Origin: Rhodopirellula islandica
GTDB taxonomy: Bacteria; Planctomycetota; Planctomycetia; Pirellulales; Pirellulaceae
Assembly: GCF_001027925.1 (NCBI RefSeq)
Contig: NZ_LECT01000016.1
Span: 278,718 to 342,717, forward strand
Reading direction: 5' to 3'
DNA length: 64,000 nt
Within the stretch, counting starts at the first letter, position 1. The number at the start of each line of letters is the position of its first letter. The notes beneath the pieces were generated by a model that ran no database searches, was not told the origin of the DNA, and saw only the letters and a list, made by a program, of their open reading frames with translations. The position numbers and the translations under genes are program-made. Below are positions 43,594 through 53,051 of the stretch, piece by piece.

Positions 43594-45047
43594 TCGGTTG
43601 GGCTGACTCCACGTCATTTTGGACGGTGGAATGGAACTGGGCATTGGACGGATGGATCGTCGCCGCAGGAATGCTTTGTGCCGTGGCATCATCGCTGCTC
43701 GGTTGTTTCCTCGTGCTTCGCCGGATGAGTTTGCTGGGCGATGCGATCAGTCACGCGGTGCTGCCCGGTTTGGCCGCCGCATTTTTGATTTCCGGCAGTC
43801 GCAGCAGCGGATGGATGTTCCTCGGCGCCGTGATCGTGGGCGTTCTCACTGCACTCTTGTCCGACTGGATTCACGTTCGTGGCGAAGTCGACGAGGGTGC
43901 CTCGATGGGCGTGGTGTTCACGACCCTGTTCGCCGCTGGTTTGATCATGATCGTGTTGGCGGCTGATCGGGTCGACCTGGACCCAGGATGCGTTTTGTAT
44001 GGGGCCATTGAATCGACGCCGCTTGATACTTGGGTCATCCCGATTCCGATTCTCGGTCCCACCGACATTCCCCGAGTCGTGGTCGTGTTGTCGATCGTCA
44101 CGTTGATCAACGCGGCTTTCGTGGGGCTATTCTTCAAAGAACTGAAGATGGCAACCTTTGACGCTGAACTGGCCACCTCCAGTGGTTTTTCGGCCAAAGC
44201 GATTCACTACGTCCTGATGACGTTGGTGGCCGTGACTGCCGTTGCCAGCTTTGAAAGTGTGGGCAATATCCTTGTCGTTGCAATGTTGGTTGTCCCCGCC
44301 GCGACGGCGTATTTGTTGACCGATCGATTGGGAGTCATGATTCTGTTGGCCTGCGTGATTGGTGCCGCTTCCGCCTGGGGCGGTCACGTGGCCGCGGTCG
44401 AGATTCCGACCTGGTTCGGTTTCCGGAGCACCACCACGGCGGGCATGATGGCAGTCGCCACCGGATTCGCGTTCACACTTGCCGTGGTGGGTTCGCCCCG
44501 TCGCGGATTGATCCCCCAGTGGATCCGCAAACAATGGCTGCGTTGGACGATCCTGACGGACGACGTCTTGGCGTTGCTGTACCGCATGGAAGAAAAGACA
44601 CTGGACGAACGTCCGATCGCGGATGCCATGGCCATGCAGGCCGACCTCAATGCCTGGATGGCGGGTGTCTTGTTGACCAACCGATTCGCGATCAAATCGG
44701 CGGTCAAGTATCACGCCTGGCGTGGCCGGATCGAAACCGCTCAGGCGGTTTCGACCACTGCCACCGCCGAAACGGCGAACACGGCCGATCGTTCGAAAGT
44801 GCTGGTTCCCAAGTTGACGGGTGTGGGACGATCCGAAGCGGAATCGCTGGTTCGCTCGCACCGGTTGTGGGAACAATACCTGGTCACACAAGTTGACTCG
44901 GAAGGCAGCCGGATTCACCAGCAAGCTCACCAGCTTGAGCACTTCACCGATCGCCAACTGCAAGACCAACTCGATCATCAAACCGATTCGCCGGAGAAGG
45001 ACCCGCACGGCAGCCCCATTCCCTCGGCCAACGATCAACACCCATGA
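43590..45047 (+). CDS. Second metal ABC permease with DtxR-like C-terminal part
   Basis: This 485-residue protein has membrane spans to about residue 305 with RRMSLLGDAISHAVLPG and ILVVAMLVVPAATA. The tail has a degenerate winged-helix part (RWTILTDDVLALLYRMEE ...) and a clear dimerisation helix VRSHRLWEQYLVTQVD with HQQAHQLEHFTD, parallel to the first permease. It most likely forms a heterodimeric channel with it. It overlaps both neighbours. Confidence 0.82.
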   Translation: MIGWADSTSFWTVEWNWALDGWIVAAGMLCAVASSLLGCFLVLRRMSLLGDAISHAVLPGLAAAFLISGSRSSGWMFLGAVIVGVLTALLSDWIHVRGEVDEGASMGVVFTTLFAAGLIMIVLAADRVDLDPGCVLYGAIESTPLDTWVIPIPILGPTDIPRVVVVLSIVTLINAAFVGLFFKELKMATFDAELATSSGFSAKAIHYVLMTLVAVTAVASFESVGNILVVAMLVVPAATAYLLTDRLGVMILLACVIGAASAWGGHVAAVEIPTWFGFRSTTTAGMMAVATGFAFTLAVVGSPRRGLIPQWIRKQWLRWTILTDDVLALLYRMEEKTLDERPIADAMAMQADLNAWMAGVLLTNRFAIKSAVKYHAWRGRIETAQAVSTTATAETANTADRSKVLVPKLTGVGRSEAESLVRSHRLWEQYLVTQVDSEGSRIHQQAHQLEHFTDRQLQDQLDHQTDSPEKDPHGSPIPSANDQHP

Positions 45048-47083
45048 GTGCCAGCTTGGAATCCCATTCTTCTTCGACCGACCAGCATTTCTTCCGCACC
45101 AGCGTCCTCACGAAATGGATGCTCGCTGCGGCGTTGTGCCTTCTGACTGCGATCGCTTACTTGCCAGCCATCCAAGGTGGATTCATTTGGGATGATGACG
45201 ATTATGTCACTGAAAACCCAACCTTGCACACGTTTGATGGACTGGTCGCGATCTGGACCGATCCTTCGGCGACACCCCAGTACTACCCCGTCGTTCACAG
45301 TTCATTTTGGATTGAGAATCACCTGTGGGGCCTGAACCCGATGGGCTACCACTTGGTCAATGTGCTGGTCCACTGCATCAGTGCACTGTTGTTGTGGCGA
45401 GTCCTCTCGCGGTTCTCCGTTCCGGGAGCCTACGTTGCGGCGCTCCTGTTCGCGGTGCACCCGATGCATGTGGAATCGGTTGCCTGGATCACCGAACGCA
45501 AAAATGTTCTGTCGGGGATGTTTACGTTGCTGACCATCCTGTGCTGGCTCAGGTACTGGGACTTCACGAAGTCGGAATCAGATGCCGAAACGACGCCTCG
45601 AAACCGGCGTTGGTACGCACTCGCATTGCTGTGTTTCATCGCCGCGTTGTTGAGCAAGACGGTCGCCTCCACCTTGCCCGCCGCGTTGCTGGTGATGATT
45701 TGGTGGAAGCGTGGCACGCTCCGGATCAAAGACTTTGTCGCCCTGATTCCGTTCTTCGTGATCGGCATCGGAATGGGGTTGCTCACCGTGTGGTTGGAAA
45801 AGGTCCAGGTCGGGGCCAGTGGCATGGACTGGGAATTGTCGCCTTGGCAACGGGTGCTGATTGCCGGACGAGCGCTTTGGTTTTACGCCGGTAAATTGGT
45901 TTGGCCGACCGAGCTGATCTTCACCTACCCACGATGGGAGATCGATGTCACCTCATGGTGGCAAAACGCGTTTCCAATCGCAGCGATCGCCGTGATGATC
46001 ACGCTGTTCGTGATGCGCCATCGCTTGGGGCGCGGCCCCATCGCAGCGGTGTGCTTGTACGCGGGCACCTTGTTTCCTGCCTTGGGGTTCTTCGATGTTT
46101 ACCCGATGCGGTTCTCCTTCGTTGCCGATCACTTTGCCTACATGGCCAGTGTTCCTCTGATTGCCTTGGTCGTGGGGGTGGTTGCGACTTGGCTGCAAAC
46201 CAAGGATCAAGACGAGGAAGAATTTGGCTTGGGGCGACACCTGCCTAAATTGATGGCCGCCGGTGCCGCGTTGCTGCTGGCCACGGTTTCGTTTAGCCAA
46301 GCGACGATCTACAGCGGATTGGAAGTGCTCTGGCGGGACACGCTGGCCAAGAACCCCAACTCGTTCATGGCTCACAATAACTTGGGCGCGTTGCTCAACC
46401 GACGAGGTGACTACCTGGAAGCCGAAACGCATCTGCGTCGTGCCCTGGAGATCAAACCCACGTTTGCCGACTCCGTCATCAACTTGGCCCAAGCCCGTCA
46501 AAACCTGGGCGATCTGGAAGAGGCACTTTCGCTCTACACCCGTGCCACGGAACTCAATCCGGGGCTCGCCGAAGCCTACAACGGACTGGGGGCATCGCAA
46601 GGAATGATGGGTGACTTCGACGCCGCAGAAGCGTCGCTGAACCATGCCATTGAAATTGACCCCGGCTACGCCAATTCTTACGGGAACTTGGCGACGCTCC
46701 GATCCTCACAGGGACGCAACGAGGAGGCCATCGAGTTGTTCCAAACCGCCGTGCAACTGGCTCCTGAAAGACTGGATCATCGAACCAATTTGGCTCGCGT
46801 GCTGATGTCGGTCCAACGGTGGGAGGATGCCTCCGCAGTCTGGCAGGGGATCCTGGATCAATCCCCTGAAGACGTCAGCGCGATCTTGAACTTAGGCGTG
46901 ATTGCAGCGAATCAGCAACGCACCGAAGACGCCATCGGCTACTTCGAACGTGTGCTGGCGATCGTCCCCAATCACCTGAGCGCCACGTACAATATGGGAG
47001 CCATGCACGATGCTCTGGGCAACACAGCCGAAGCGGAGCAGTATTTCCGGCGTGCCGAGCGATTGCAGCCATCTGTTCCCTGA
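45044..47083 (+). CDS. TMTC-like membrane protein with TPR tail
   Basis: This 679-residue protein starts at an ATG overlapping the second permease stop. The N-terminal ~410 residues have about ten spans with the GT-C-type start YLPAIQGGFIWDDDDYVTEN and HPMHVESVAWITERKNVL, as in TMTC/DUF1736 proteins that transfer mannose to proteins. Residues ~430-675 are seven or so TPR repeats (NNLGALLNRRGDYLEAETHL, VINLAQARQNLGDLEEAL). A glycosyltransferase role is inferred from the family. Its place at the end of the metal operon is unexplained. Confidence 0.75.
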   Translation: MSASLESHSSSTDQHFFRTSVLTKWMLAAALCLLTAIAYLPAIQGGFIWDDDDYVTENPTLHTFDGLVAIWTDPSATPQYYPVVHSSFWIENHLWGLNPMGYHLVNVLVHCISALLLWRVLSRFSVPGAYVAALLFAVHPMHVESVAWITERKNVLSGMFTLLTILCWLRYWDFTKSESDAETTPRNRRWYALALLCFIAALLSKTVASTLPAALLVMIWWKRGTLRIKDFVALIPFFVIGIGMGLLTVWLEKVQVGASGMDWELSPWQRVLIAGRALWFYAGKLVWPTELIFTYPRWEIDVTSWWQNAFPIAAIAVMITLFVMRHRLGRGPIAAVCLYAGTLFPALGFFDVYPMRFSFVADHFAYMASVPLIALVVGVVATWLQTKDQDEEEFGLGRHLPKLMAAGAALLLATVSFSQATIYSGLEVLWRDTLAKNPNSFMAHNNLGALLNRRGDYLEAETHLRRALEIKPTFADSVINLAQARQNLGDLEEALSLYTRATELNPGLAEAYNGLGASQGMMGDFDAAEASLNHAIEIDPGYANSYGNLATLRSSQGRNEEAIELFQTAVQLAPERLDHRTNLARVLMSVQRWEDASAVWQGILDQSPEDVSAILNLGVIAANQQRTEDAIGYFERVLAIVPNHLSATYNMGAMHDALGNTAEAEQYFRRAERLQPSVP

Positions 47084-47184
47084 TGGCCGACCGAAGGAAA
47101 TGAAAAGGCATTTCGAGTTTGCTGTGTGATTCGAATACAATCGGAGGCGGTTTCACCGCTCCTCTTCGTCGACACGGTTCCAAA

Positions 47185-48837
47185 ATGCATTCGAACTCTT
47201 CTATCCCTGTATCGTCGAGCCGAACTCGGATGCACCTGCGGGATGCTTACCGAGGCCTTCTGGGAATTTTTGGGGTCACGCTGGTTTGCTCGGCAATTTC
47301 GCCCCTTTCGCTGGTCGCACAGCAGACGCCTGCCAGCCCACGTCCGAATGTGATCATCGTCTACACCGATGACCAAGGTTTCGGCGATGTCAGCAGTTTC
47401 AACCCCGAGGCAAAATTCGCGACGCCCAACATGGATCGTCTCGCGAAAGAGGGGATCGCCTTCACCAACGCGCACTCCAGCGACAGCGTTTGCACGCCAT
47501 CCCGCTACGGATTGCTGACAGGTCGCTACAGTTGGCGGACAACGCTCAAACGAGGTGTGATGAACGCCGAGGGAAAGTGCTTGATCGCCGACGACCGGAT
47601 GACGTTGGCATCCTTCCTTCGCGATCAAGGCTATCAAACGGGCATGGTCGGCAAATGGCACCTGGGCATGCAGTTCCCCGGCTCACCGAAGGACCGAGAT
47701 TGGTCCCAACCCGTTCTCGACATGCCGTTGGACAAAGGCTTTGATCACTTCTTTGGCATTCCCGCATCCCTGAACTATGGCGTGTTGGCTTGGTTCGATG
47801 GTCGCCACGCCGCGGTTCCTCCCGAATCTTGGACCGGCAAGAAACCGAACAAGCGTCACGTCGACTATCGCATCATGCCTCCCTATGTCGACACTGAGGG
47901 CGAAGCACGGGAGCGTTTCAAGAACACGACCATCGAGGTCGCGGACGACTTCATCGACAATCAATGCCTGACTCGGTTCACCGACAAAGCGATCGAGTGG
48001 ATTTCCGAAGTCACAGCCGCTCCATCCGCAGAAGCATCTTCCGACACCGCACCGTTTCTCCTGTACTTGCCACTGACATCGCCGCACTATCCCGTCTGCC
48101 CGCTGCCTGAGTTCTGGGGGCAAGGCGAATGCGGTGGGTATGGTGAGTTTGTCATCGAAACGGATCACCATCTCGGCCGCTTGCTCGACCATTTGGATTC
48201 AAACGGTTTGAGCGATAACACGCTCGTGATTTTGACCAGCGACAACGGCCCTGAAAAGTCATGGAAGCAACGCATCGATGACTTTGGTCACCACAGCAAC
48301 GGTCCTTACCGAGGTGGCAAACGTGATATCTACGAAGGCGGCCACCGAGTTCCCATGCTGGCCCGTTGGCCCGACGGCATTCAGCAACCAGGTCGCACCA
48401 GCGATGCGTTGGTCGGACAAGTCGACTTGTTGGCAACCATTGCCGAATTGCTCGGGCAATCCGTGCCGGACCATGCCGCCGAAGACAGCCACAGCTTTGC
48501 ATCGATCTTGCTCGACCCTTCTTACGAACATCATCGTGTCCCATTGATCAATCACGGGGTGCGAGGCGAGTTCGCCATCACGGCAGGCCACTGGAAGTGG
48601 ATCGCTCCGAACCGATTCAAAGACCAAGGTGAACTCTACGATCTCGCCACTGATCCCGCGGAATCCAAGGATCTCTCGTCTGATCACCCTCAGATTGCTC
48701 GTCGATTGCAAACCGCGCTGACAAAAATCGTGGTCAACGGGCGTAGCACCCCCGGCGATCCTCAACCCAATGACACTGGCTACTGGGACGACCTCCACTG
48801 GATCGATCCTTCCGAGTACATCCGCCCCAGTCCCTGA
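47185..48837 (+). CDS. Secreted sulfatase (arylsulfatase family) 1
   Basis: This 550-residue protein starts at the ATG giving MHSNSSIPVSSSRTRMH; MHLRDAYRG at 47230 is an alternative with a cleaner signal peptide. The formylglycine motif is CTPSRYGLLTGRYSW, and the metal-binding start is VIIVYTDDQGFGD. GKWHLG and SDNGPEKSW with H/K ligands follow. It needs conversion of Cys to formylglycine by a separate enzyme (FGE/anSME), which is not in this window. The substrate is probably a sulfated polysaccharide. Confidence 0.93.
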   Translation: MHSNSSIPVSSSRTRMHLRDAYRGLLGIFGVTLVCSAISPLSLVAQQTPASPRPNVIIVYTDDQGFGDVSSFNPEAKFATPNMDRLAKEGIAFTNAHSSDSVCTPSRYGLLTGRYSWRTTLKRGVMNAEGKCLIADDRMTLASFLRDQGYQTGMVGKWHLGMQFPGSPKDRDWSQPVLDMPLDKGFDHFFGIPASLNYGVLAWFDGRHAAVPPESWTGKKPNKRHVDYRIMPPYVDTEGEARERFKNTTIEVADDFIDNQCLTRFTDKAIEWISEVTAAPSAEASSDTAPFLLYLPLTSPHYPVCPLPEFWGQGECGGYGEFVIETDHHLGRLLDHLDSNGLSDNTLVILTSDNGPEKSWKQRIDDFGHHSNGPYRGGKRDIYEGGHRVPMLARWPDGIQQPGRTSDALVGQVDLLATIAELLGQSVPDHAAEDSHSFASILLDPSYEHHRVPLINHGVRGEFAITAGHWKWIAPNRFKDQGELYDLATDPAESKDLSSDHPQIARRLQTALTKIVVNGRSTPGDPQPNDTGYWDDLHWIDPSEYIRPSP

Positions 48838-48878
48838 TCCTCTTCCCACACGATCCCCATCCCCCAGAGAGACCCTCC

Positions 48879-50405
48879 ATGCATCTCATGATCCCCGTTC
48901 CTCGTTGGCTTCCTTTGGTTGCGTTGCTTTGCGCAATGAGCGTCTCGCACGCCGTAGTCGCCAACGATCGCCCCAACTTTTTGGTCATTGTGGTTGACGA
49001 CCAATCGCCTCTCGATTTGAAGATCTACAACCCCGACTCGCCACTGGAGACGCCCAACATTGATCGCTTGGCAGCGTCCGGAATGGTGTTCGATGGGGCT
49101 CATCACATGGGGGCCTGGTCAGGTGCCGTGTGCACCCCTTCGCGGCACATGATCATGACGGGACGCACTGTTTGGCACCTTCCTCAGCGACGTCCGAAGA
49201 ATGCAAAGCAACGCAACAACAATCAAAGTGTGCGCTACCCAGATGAGAAACTGGCCCCCAAGGACCTGCCTGAATACACCATGGCGGCGATCTTCAATCG
49301 GGCCGGGTACGACACGATGCGAACTTGCAAGAGGGGCAACAGTTACGCTGCCGCCAACGAGCAATTCACGGTCGTGCATGATGCAACCAAACGTGGTGGA
49401 ACAGAGGAATCAGGCAGTGCCTGGCACGGCAAACAAGTGTTGGAATACCTGGATCAACGTGACGCTGCATCGGATGAAGATCCATTCTTGATCTACTTCG
49501 GTTTCTCGCATCCACACGACACGCGAGACGGAACACCTGAATTGCTGGCCAAGTATGGAGCGACCAACCACACTGATCGCAAATCATTGCCACCTGCGAA
49601 TCCCAAGCAACCGCCCCTGCCGCCGAACCATTTGGAAGCTCATCCGTTCCATCACGGGCACCCCAATCTTCGCGATGAAGTCAGTGTCAGTGGCGTGTGG
49701 GATCGTCGCGATGAACGGACGATTCGCAACGAACTCGGACGAGAATTTGCCTGCAGCGAAAACATCGACATTCAAATCGGCAAGGTGCTTCACCGCCTCG
49801 AGGAGATGGGCGAATTGGACAACACCTACATCGTCTACACATCCGACCACGGCATGGCGATCGGTCGCCACGGTTTGCAAGGCAAGCAAAACCTCTACGA
49901 ACACACTTGGCGAGTTCCCTTCATCATCCAGGGTCCCGGCATTCCACAGGGAAAGCGTGCGATCGGCAACCTTTACCTCCTCGATTTGCTGCCCACGCTC
50001 GTCGACCTCGCCAAGATCGATGGCCCCGAAACTCTGGAGGGAAAATCCCTGCAACCCGTCATCCGAGGCGACCAAGAAGTCCTTCGCGATGTCCTCTACG
50101 GCGTCTACTGTGGTGGAACCAAACCGGGCATGCGGAGCGTGAAGAAGGGCGATTGGAAACTGATCAAGTACGACGCGTTGGACGGCAAAGTCCACGAAAC
50201 GCAGTTGTTCAACTTGGCCGCCAATCCGCTGGAGTACCTGCCCGAACACCAACGTGAATCGGAACTCGAAACGGACCTCGCAGAAAACCCGGCCTACGCT
50301 GAGAAACGTCAGGAACTGGAAGCGTTGTTGCTCTCCGAAATGCAGCGACTGGACGACCCGTATCGTCTTTGGGATCAACCCCAAGTCGCGGAAACCAATC
50401 CCTGA
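48879..50405 (+). CDS. Secreted sulfatase 2
   Basis: This 508-residue protein starts at ATG shortly after a GAGAG site. A signal peptide (LPLVALLCAMSVSHA) is followed by FLVIVVDDQSPLD, the formylglycine motif CTPSRHMIMTGR, and a C-terminal SDHGMAIGRHGLQGKQ region with ligands in place. It is a different subfamily from sulfatase 1 and lies 41 bp downstream on the same strand, so both are probably co-expressed for consecutive desulfation of a marine polysaccharide. Confidence 0.93.
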   Translation: MHLMIPVPRWLPLVALLCAMSVSHAVVANDRPNFLVIVVDDQSPLDLKIYNPDSPLETPNIDRLAASGMVFDGAHHMGAWSGAVCTPSRHMIMTGRTVWHLPQRRPKNAKQRNNNQSVRYPDEKLAPKDLPEYTMAAIFNRAGYDTMRTCKRGNSYAAANEQFTVVHDATKRGGTEESGSAWHGKQVLEYLDQRDAASDEDPFLIYFGFSHPHDTRDGTPELLAKYGATNHTDRKSLPPANPKQPPLPPNHLEAHPFHHGHPNLRDEVSVSGVWDRRDERTIRNELGREFACSENIDIQIGKVLHRLEEMGELDNTYIVYTSDHGMAIGRHGLQGKQNLYEHTWRVPFIIQGPGIPQGKRAIGNLYLLDLLPTLVDLAKIDGPETLEGKSLQPVIRGDQEVLRDVLYGVYCGGTKPGMRSVKKGDWKLIKYDALDGKVHETQLFNLAANPLEYLPEHQRESELETDLAENPAYAEKRQELEALLLSEMQRLDDPYRLWDQPQVAETNP

Positions 50406-50432
50406 TCCAATTGGTTCGAGCCAACCTCTGGC

Positions 50433-51215
50433 TCACTTCCGAAAAAACGCGAGTCCGCCGCCGACAATCCAGGCATCGGATTCGCGTCCATCCGTGGTGA
50501 CCCAGTAGCGTCCAAACCCGGTCAACCGAGCGTGTGGCGTCCACCAAAAGTGGGCGCCCACCTCGGGATAGATCGACGCCATCGTCAGATCGTATTCGGT
50601 GTCTTCCTCACCGCGTTCGTCTGTGATTCCATCGTCGTCGTTGTCAACTCCATCGTCGTCCGCCTCGACGGTTTCCCAGTTCATCCCGGCGTAGCCACCG
50701 ATCCCCACAAAGGGCGCCAATCGGGTTGGGGTTTGCAATCGCAATCCGGTGTCGAGTCCGATCGAAGCTTGGTCCCAGCCCGCAGCGCCGGACACCGACA
50801 TCCGCTGAGTGAGGTACGAGGTCAAGTAGTTTTCATTCCCCACATCCGCTACAAACCCGGCTCCCGTGCGGGATCGATACGCCGCTCCGGCAGAAACGTA
50901 GGTCCCCTCGGCCCCGTTCAGGAACCTGGCATCGCTGGCCTGTTTCACCTTGCCAATCGGGTCGGATTTGGGAGCGCCTTCGGCATACTTCTCAGCGTAA
51001 TCCGGGTGTTCCATCGCCCATCGCGAGTGCGTGATGCCGGTCGGCAATCGACACCCCAAGGTCACCACCAGGGCGCATCCGGCAACGAGCCACACGATAG
51101 GATGGAAGCTTGAATTCAAGAGATCGTCATCATTGATTTCGTTCGGACGATGGTCACTGGCCCGGTTCACCCTCGGCGATATCAAATCGTCACCCCCCAA
51201 CACAAGCGGAGTCAT
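50433..51215 (-). CDS. Lipoprotein with beta-barrel-like pattern, function unknown
   Basis: A 260-residue reading is drawn from the ATG at 51215, which abuts an inverted repeat. A TTG at 51119 would give NSSFHPIVWLVAGCALVVTLGC, a short lipoprotein signal with lipobox TLGC, and is an attractive alternative. The mature part alternates strands and glycines (GTYVSAGAAYRS ... APFVGIGGYAGM) and contains an acidic DDDGVDNDDDG Ca-binding-like loop, as in outer-membrane barrel-type proteins. The family is not recognised. Confidence 0.55.
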   Translation of the reverse strand: MTPLVLGGDDLISPRVNRASDHRPNEINDDDLLNSSFHPIVWLVAGCALVVTLGCRLPTGITHSRWAMEHPDYAEKYAEGAPKSDPIGKVKQASDARFLNGAEGTYVSAGAAYRSRTGAGFVADVGNENYLTSYLTQRMSVSGAAGWDQASIGLDTGLRLQTPTRLAPFVGIGGYAGMNWETVEADDDGVDNDDDGITDERGEEDTEYDLTMASIYPEVGAHFWWTPHARLTGFGRYWVTTDGRESDAWIVGGGLAFFRK

Positions 51216-51286
51216 GTGGCATAGGCTTCCGGCCTGTGAGGAAGGTGATGACCTAGCGCGACTCACAGGCTGGAAGCCTATGCCAC
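51216..51286. mobile_element. 71-bp inverted-repeat element
   Basis: Twenty-four-base arms (51216-51239 and 51263-51286, GTGGCATAGGCTTCC... and its complement) pair with a single mismatch around a 23-base centre. It lies exactly between the divergent lipoprotein and TPR genes. Confidence 0.8.
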
Positions 51287-51310
51287 TCTTTGTTCCCGTT
51301 CCATTCCAAC

Positions 51311-52072
51311 ATGCTGACCATGAGCCACACTTTTCACCTCTCGCCTCGAGTTCTTTTCTCGATCTTCGCGCTCACGCTGTCGTGGCTTGCGATCCATCCA
51401 GTGCATGCACAACAGCCCAGCATTGATCACTCGGCCCGACATGAGCTTGCGATCGAACGAGCCCGGTCCAACCTGCGTCCGGATGAGCCAGGTTCCGCGA
51501 ATCGCCAGGTGGCAGTGGCCGATGCGCTGCTGCGTGCCGGGAAGGTTGACGATTCCATTCCGCACTACGAGAACGCAATCGAGCAATCGCCTGACATGCA
51601 GCCATACCTTTGGCAGTACGGCATCGCTTTGTTCTTCGCCGGGCGTTTCGAAGACGGACGGGAATTGTTCGAAGCCCATCGACGTGTGAATCCCAACGAT
51701 GTTGAAAACGCAGCCTGGCACTTCCTCTGCGAAGCCAAGGCCAACGGCATCGACTCCGCTCGAAAGTTGCTGTTGCCTGCACCGGGAGACCGACGGGTCC
51801 CGATGTCTGAAATCCTTGACCGGCTGCCAGGAGGCGACACTGACGCCATCGAAGCCGCCGTGGAGGCGATCGACCATCCAGGGTCAAAGCAATCCGCTCG
51901 CTTCTATGCGGATCTCTACCTGGGGATGATCGCCGATGCGGAGGACCAACCAGTTGCCGCGGAGCGATTCATGAAGCGAGCCGCCGCCGCACCGCTGGCA
52001 CATTACATGGCGGATGTGGCTCGTGTTTACGCGAAACACCTGCCGGATTCGACCAAGCCCGAAGTACGCTGA
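51311..52072 (+). CDS. Secreted TPR-like protein
   Basis: This 253-residue protein is taken from the ATG at 51311; 51320 is equally possible. A signal peptide (FSIFALTLSWLAIHPVHAQQ) is followed by helical repeats with TPR character (NRQVAVADALLRAGKVDDSI, WQYGIALFFAGRFEDGREL) and a less regular C-terminal half. No enzyme motif. It probably is a periplasmic scaffold. Confidence 0.65.
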   Translation: MLTMSHTFHLSPRVLFSIFALTLSWLAIHPVHAQQPSIDHSARHELAIERARSNLRPDEPGSANRQVAVADALLRAGKVDDSIPHYENAIEQSPDMQPYLWQYGIALFFAGRFEDGRELFEAHRRVNPNDVENAAWHFLCEAKANGIDSARKLLLPAPGDRRVPMSEILDRLPGGDTDAIEAAVEAIDHPGSKQSARFYADLYLGMIADAEDQPVAAERFMKRAAAAPLAHYMADVARVYAKHLPDSTKPEVR

Positions 52073-52094
52073 CAATCACGCGACCGCCGTGGGG

Positions 52095-53051
52095 TCACGA
52101 TCCCTGCGAACCATCCGGGCTCGACACCGCGGGAATCACATCGTCCAAGCGATGGCCGCAGCGATCACAATGGACGGCGCCCGCTCGGTGATTCGACAAA
52201 CCACATTGCGAACACAGATGACGCTCCGTCGTCGTCACCAGCTTGCTCGACAGTTCCGCGCTGACAAATCCAGTTGGCACGATGATCAGCGAATACCCGA
52301 GCAGGATCAATGCGGCAGAGATGATCTTTCCGATTGTCGTGTGTGGCACCACATCGCCGTAGCCCACCGTGGTCATCGTCACGATCGCCCAGTACATCGA
52401 CTGCGGAATGGAGGTGAAATCACTTTCATGGGATGATCCCATCAGCACTGTTTCGATCTGGTACATCAACGTGCCGCTGATCGTGACCGCGACCAAAACG
52501 ACAGCCAAAAAGACAATGATCTTTTCGCGTGATTTCCAAACCGCATCCGCGAGCTCATCGGCCTGGCTCATCATTCGCCAAAGCTTCAGGACCCGAAAGA
52601 CTCGCAGCAGCCGAACGCTGCGAAGAATGACAAATGACTTGGCGGAATACTCGACGAACAGAGCCAAGTAGCTCGGCAAAATGCTGAGCAAGTCCACGAT
52701 CCCCCAAAAGCTGAACGCGTACTTCAGCGGGTGACGCACGCAGTACAGTCGGAGTGCATACTCAATGGTGAACAAGATGGTGAGAAACCATTCCAACACC
52801 CAAAACCAGGTTGCGAGCGTGCTGACTGGCGTCTCAGACTTGGGGTCACGTTGCAGGCCATACTCAGGGACCGTTTCCAAAGACACCAACACGATGCTGG
52901 CAATGATCGCGACCAACAACGCGATGTCAAAACCACGACCAAGCGTTGAGTCGGCTTCGAAGATCACATCGTAAAGCGTCTGCCGGACACCGGGTTCGGC
53001 GGGACGCTGGATCAATCGACGCCGCAACACTTTTTCGGTCGCGGTGCTCAT
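52095..53051 (-). CDS. Voltage-gated potassium channel with C-terminal zinc ribbon
   Basis: This 318-residue protein has six spans in Kv layout, S4 RSVRLLRVFRVLKL at 144-157 and the selectivity filter TVGYGD at 228-233. The C-terminal tail carries a zinc-ribbon-like CSQCGLSNHR ... CDRCGHRL (about 280-302). It mediates K+ flux across the cytoplasmic membrane. The start overlaps the DinB-like gene's stop (ATGA), so the two are co-translated. Confidence 0.92.
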   Translation of the reverse strand: MSTATEKVLRRRLIQRPAEPGVRQTLYDVIFEADSTLGRGFDIALLVAIIASIVLVSLETVPEYGLQRDPKSETPVSTLATWFWVLEWFLTILFTIEYALRLYCVRHPLKYAFSFWGIVDLLSILPSYLALFVEYSAKSFVILRSVRLLRVFRVLKLWRMMSQADELADAVWKSREKIIVFLAVVLVAVTISGTLMYQIETVLMGSSHESDFTSIPQSMYWAIVTMTTVGYGDVVPHTTIGKIISAALILLGYSLIIVPTGFVSAELSSKLVTTTERHLCSQCGLSNHRAGAVHCDRCGHRLDDVIPAVSSPDGSQGS

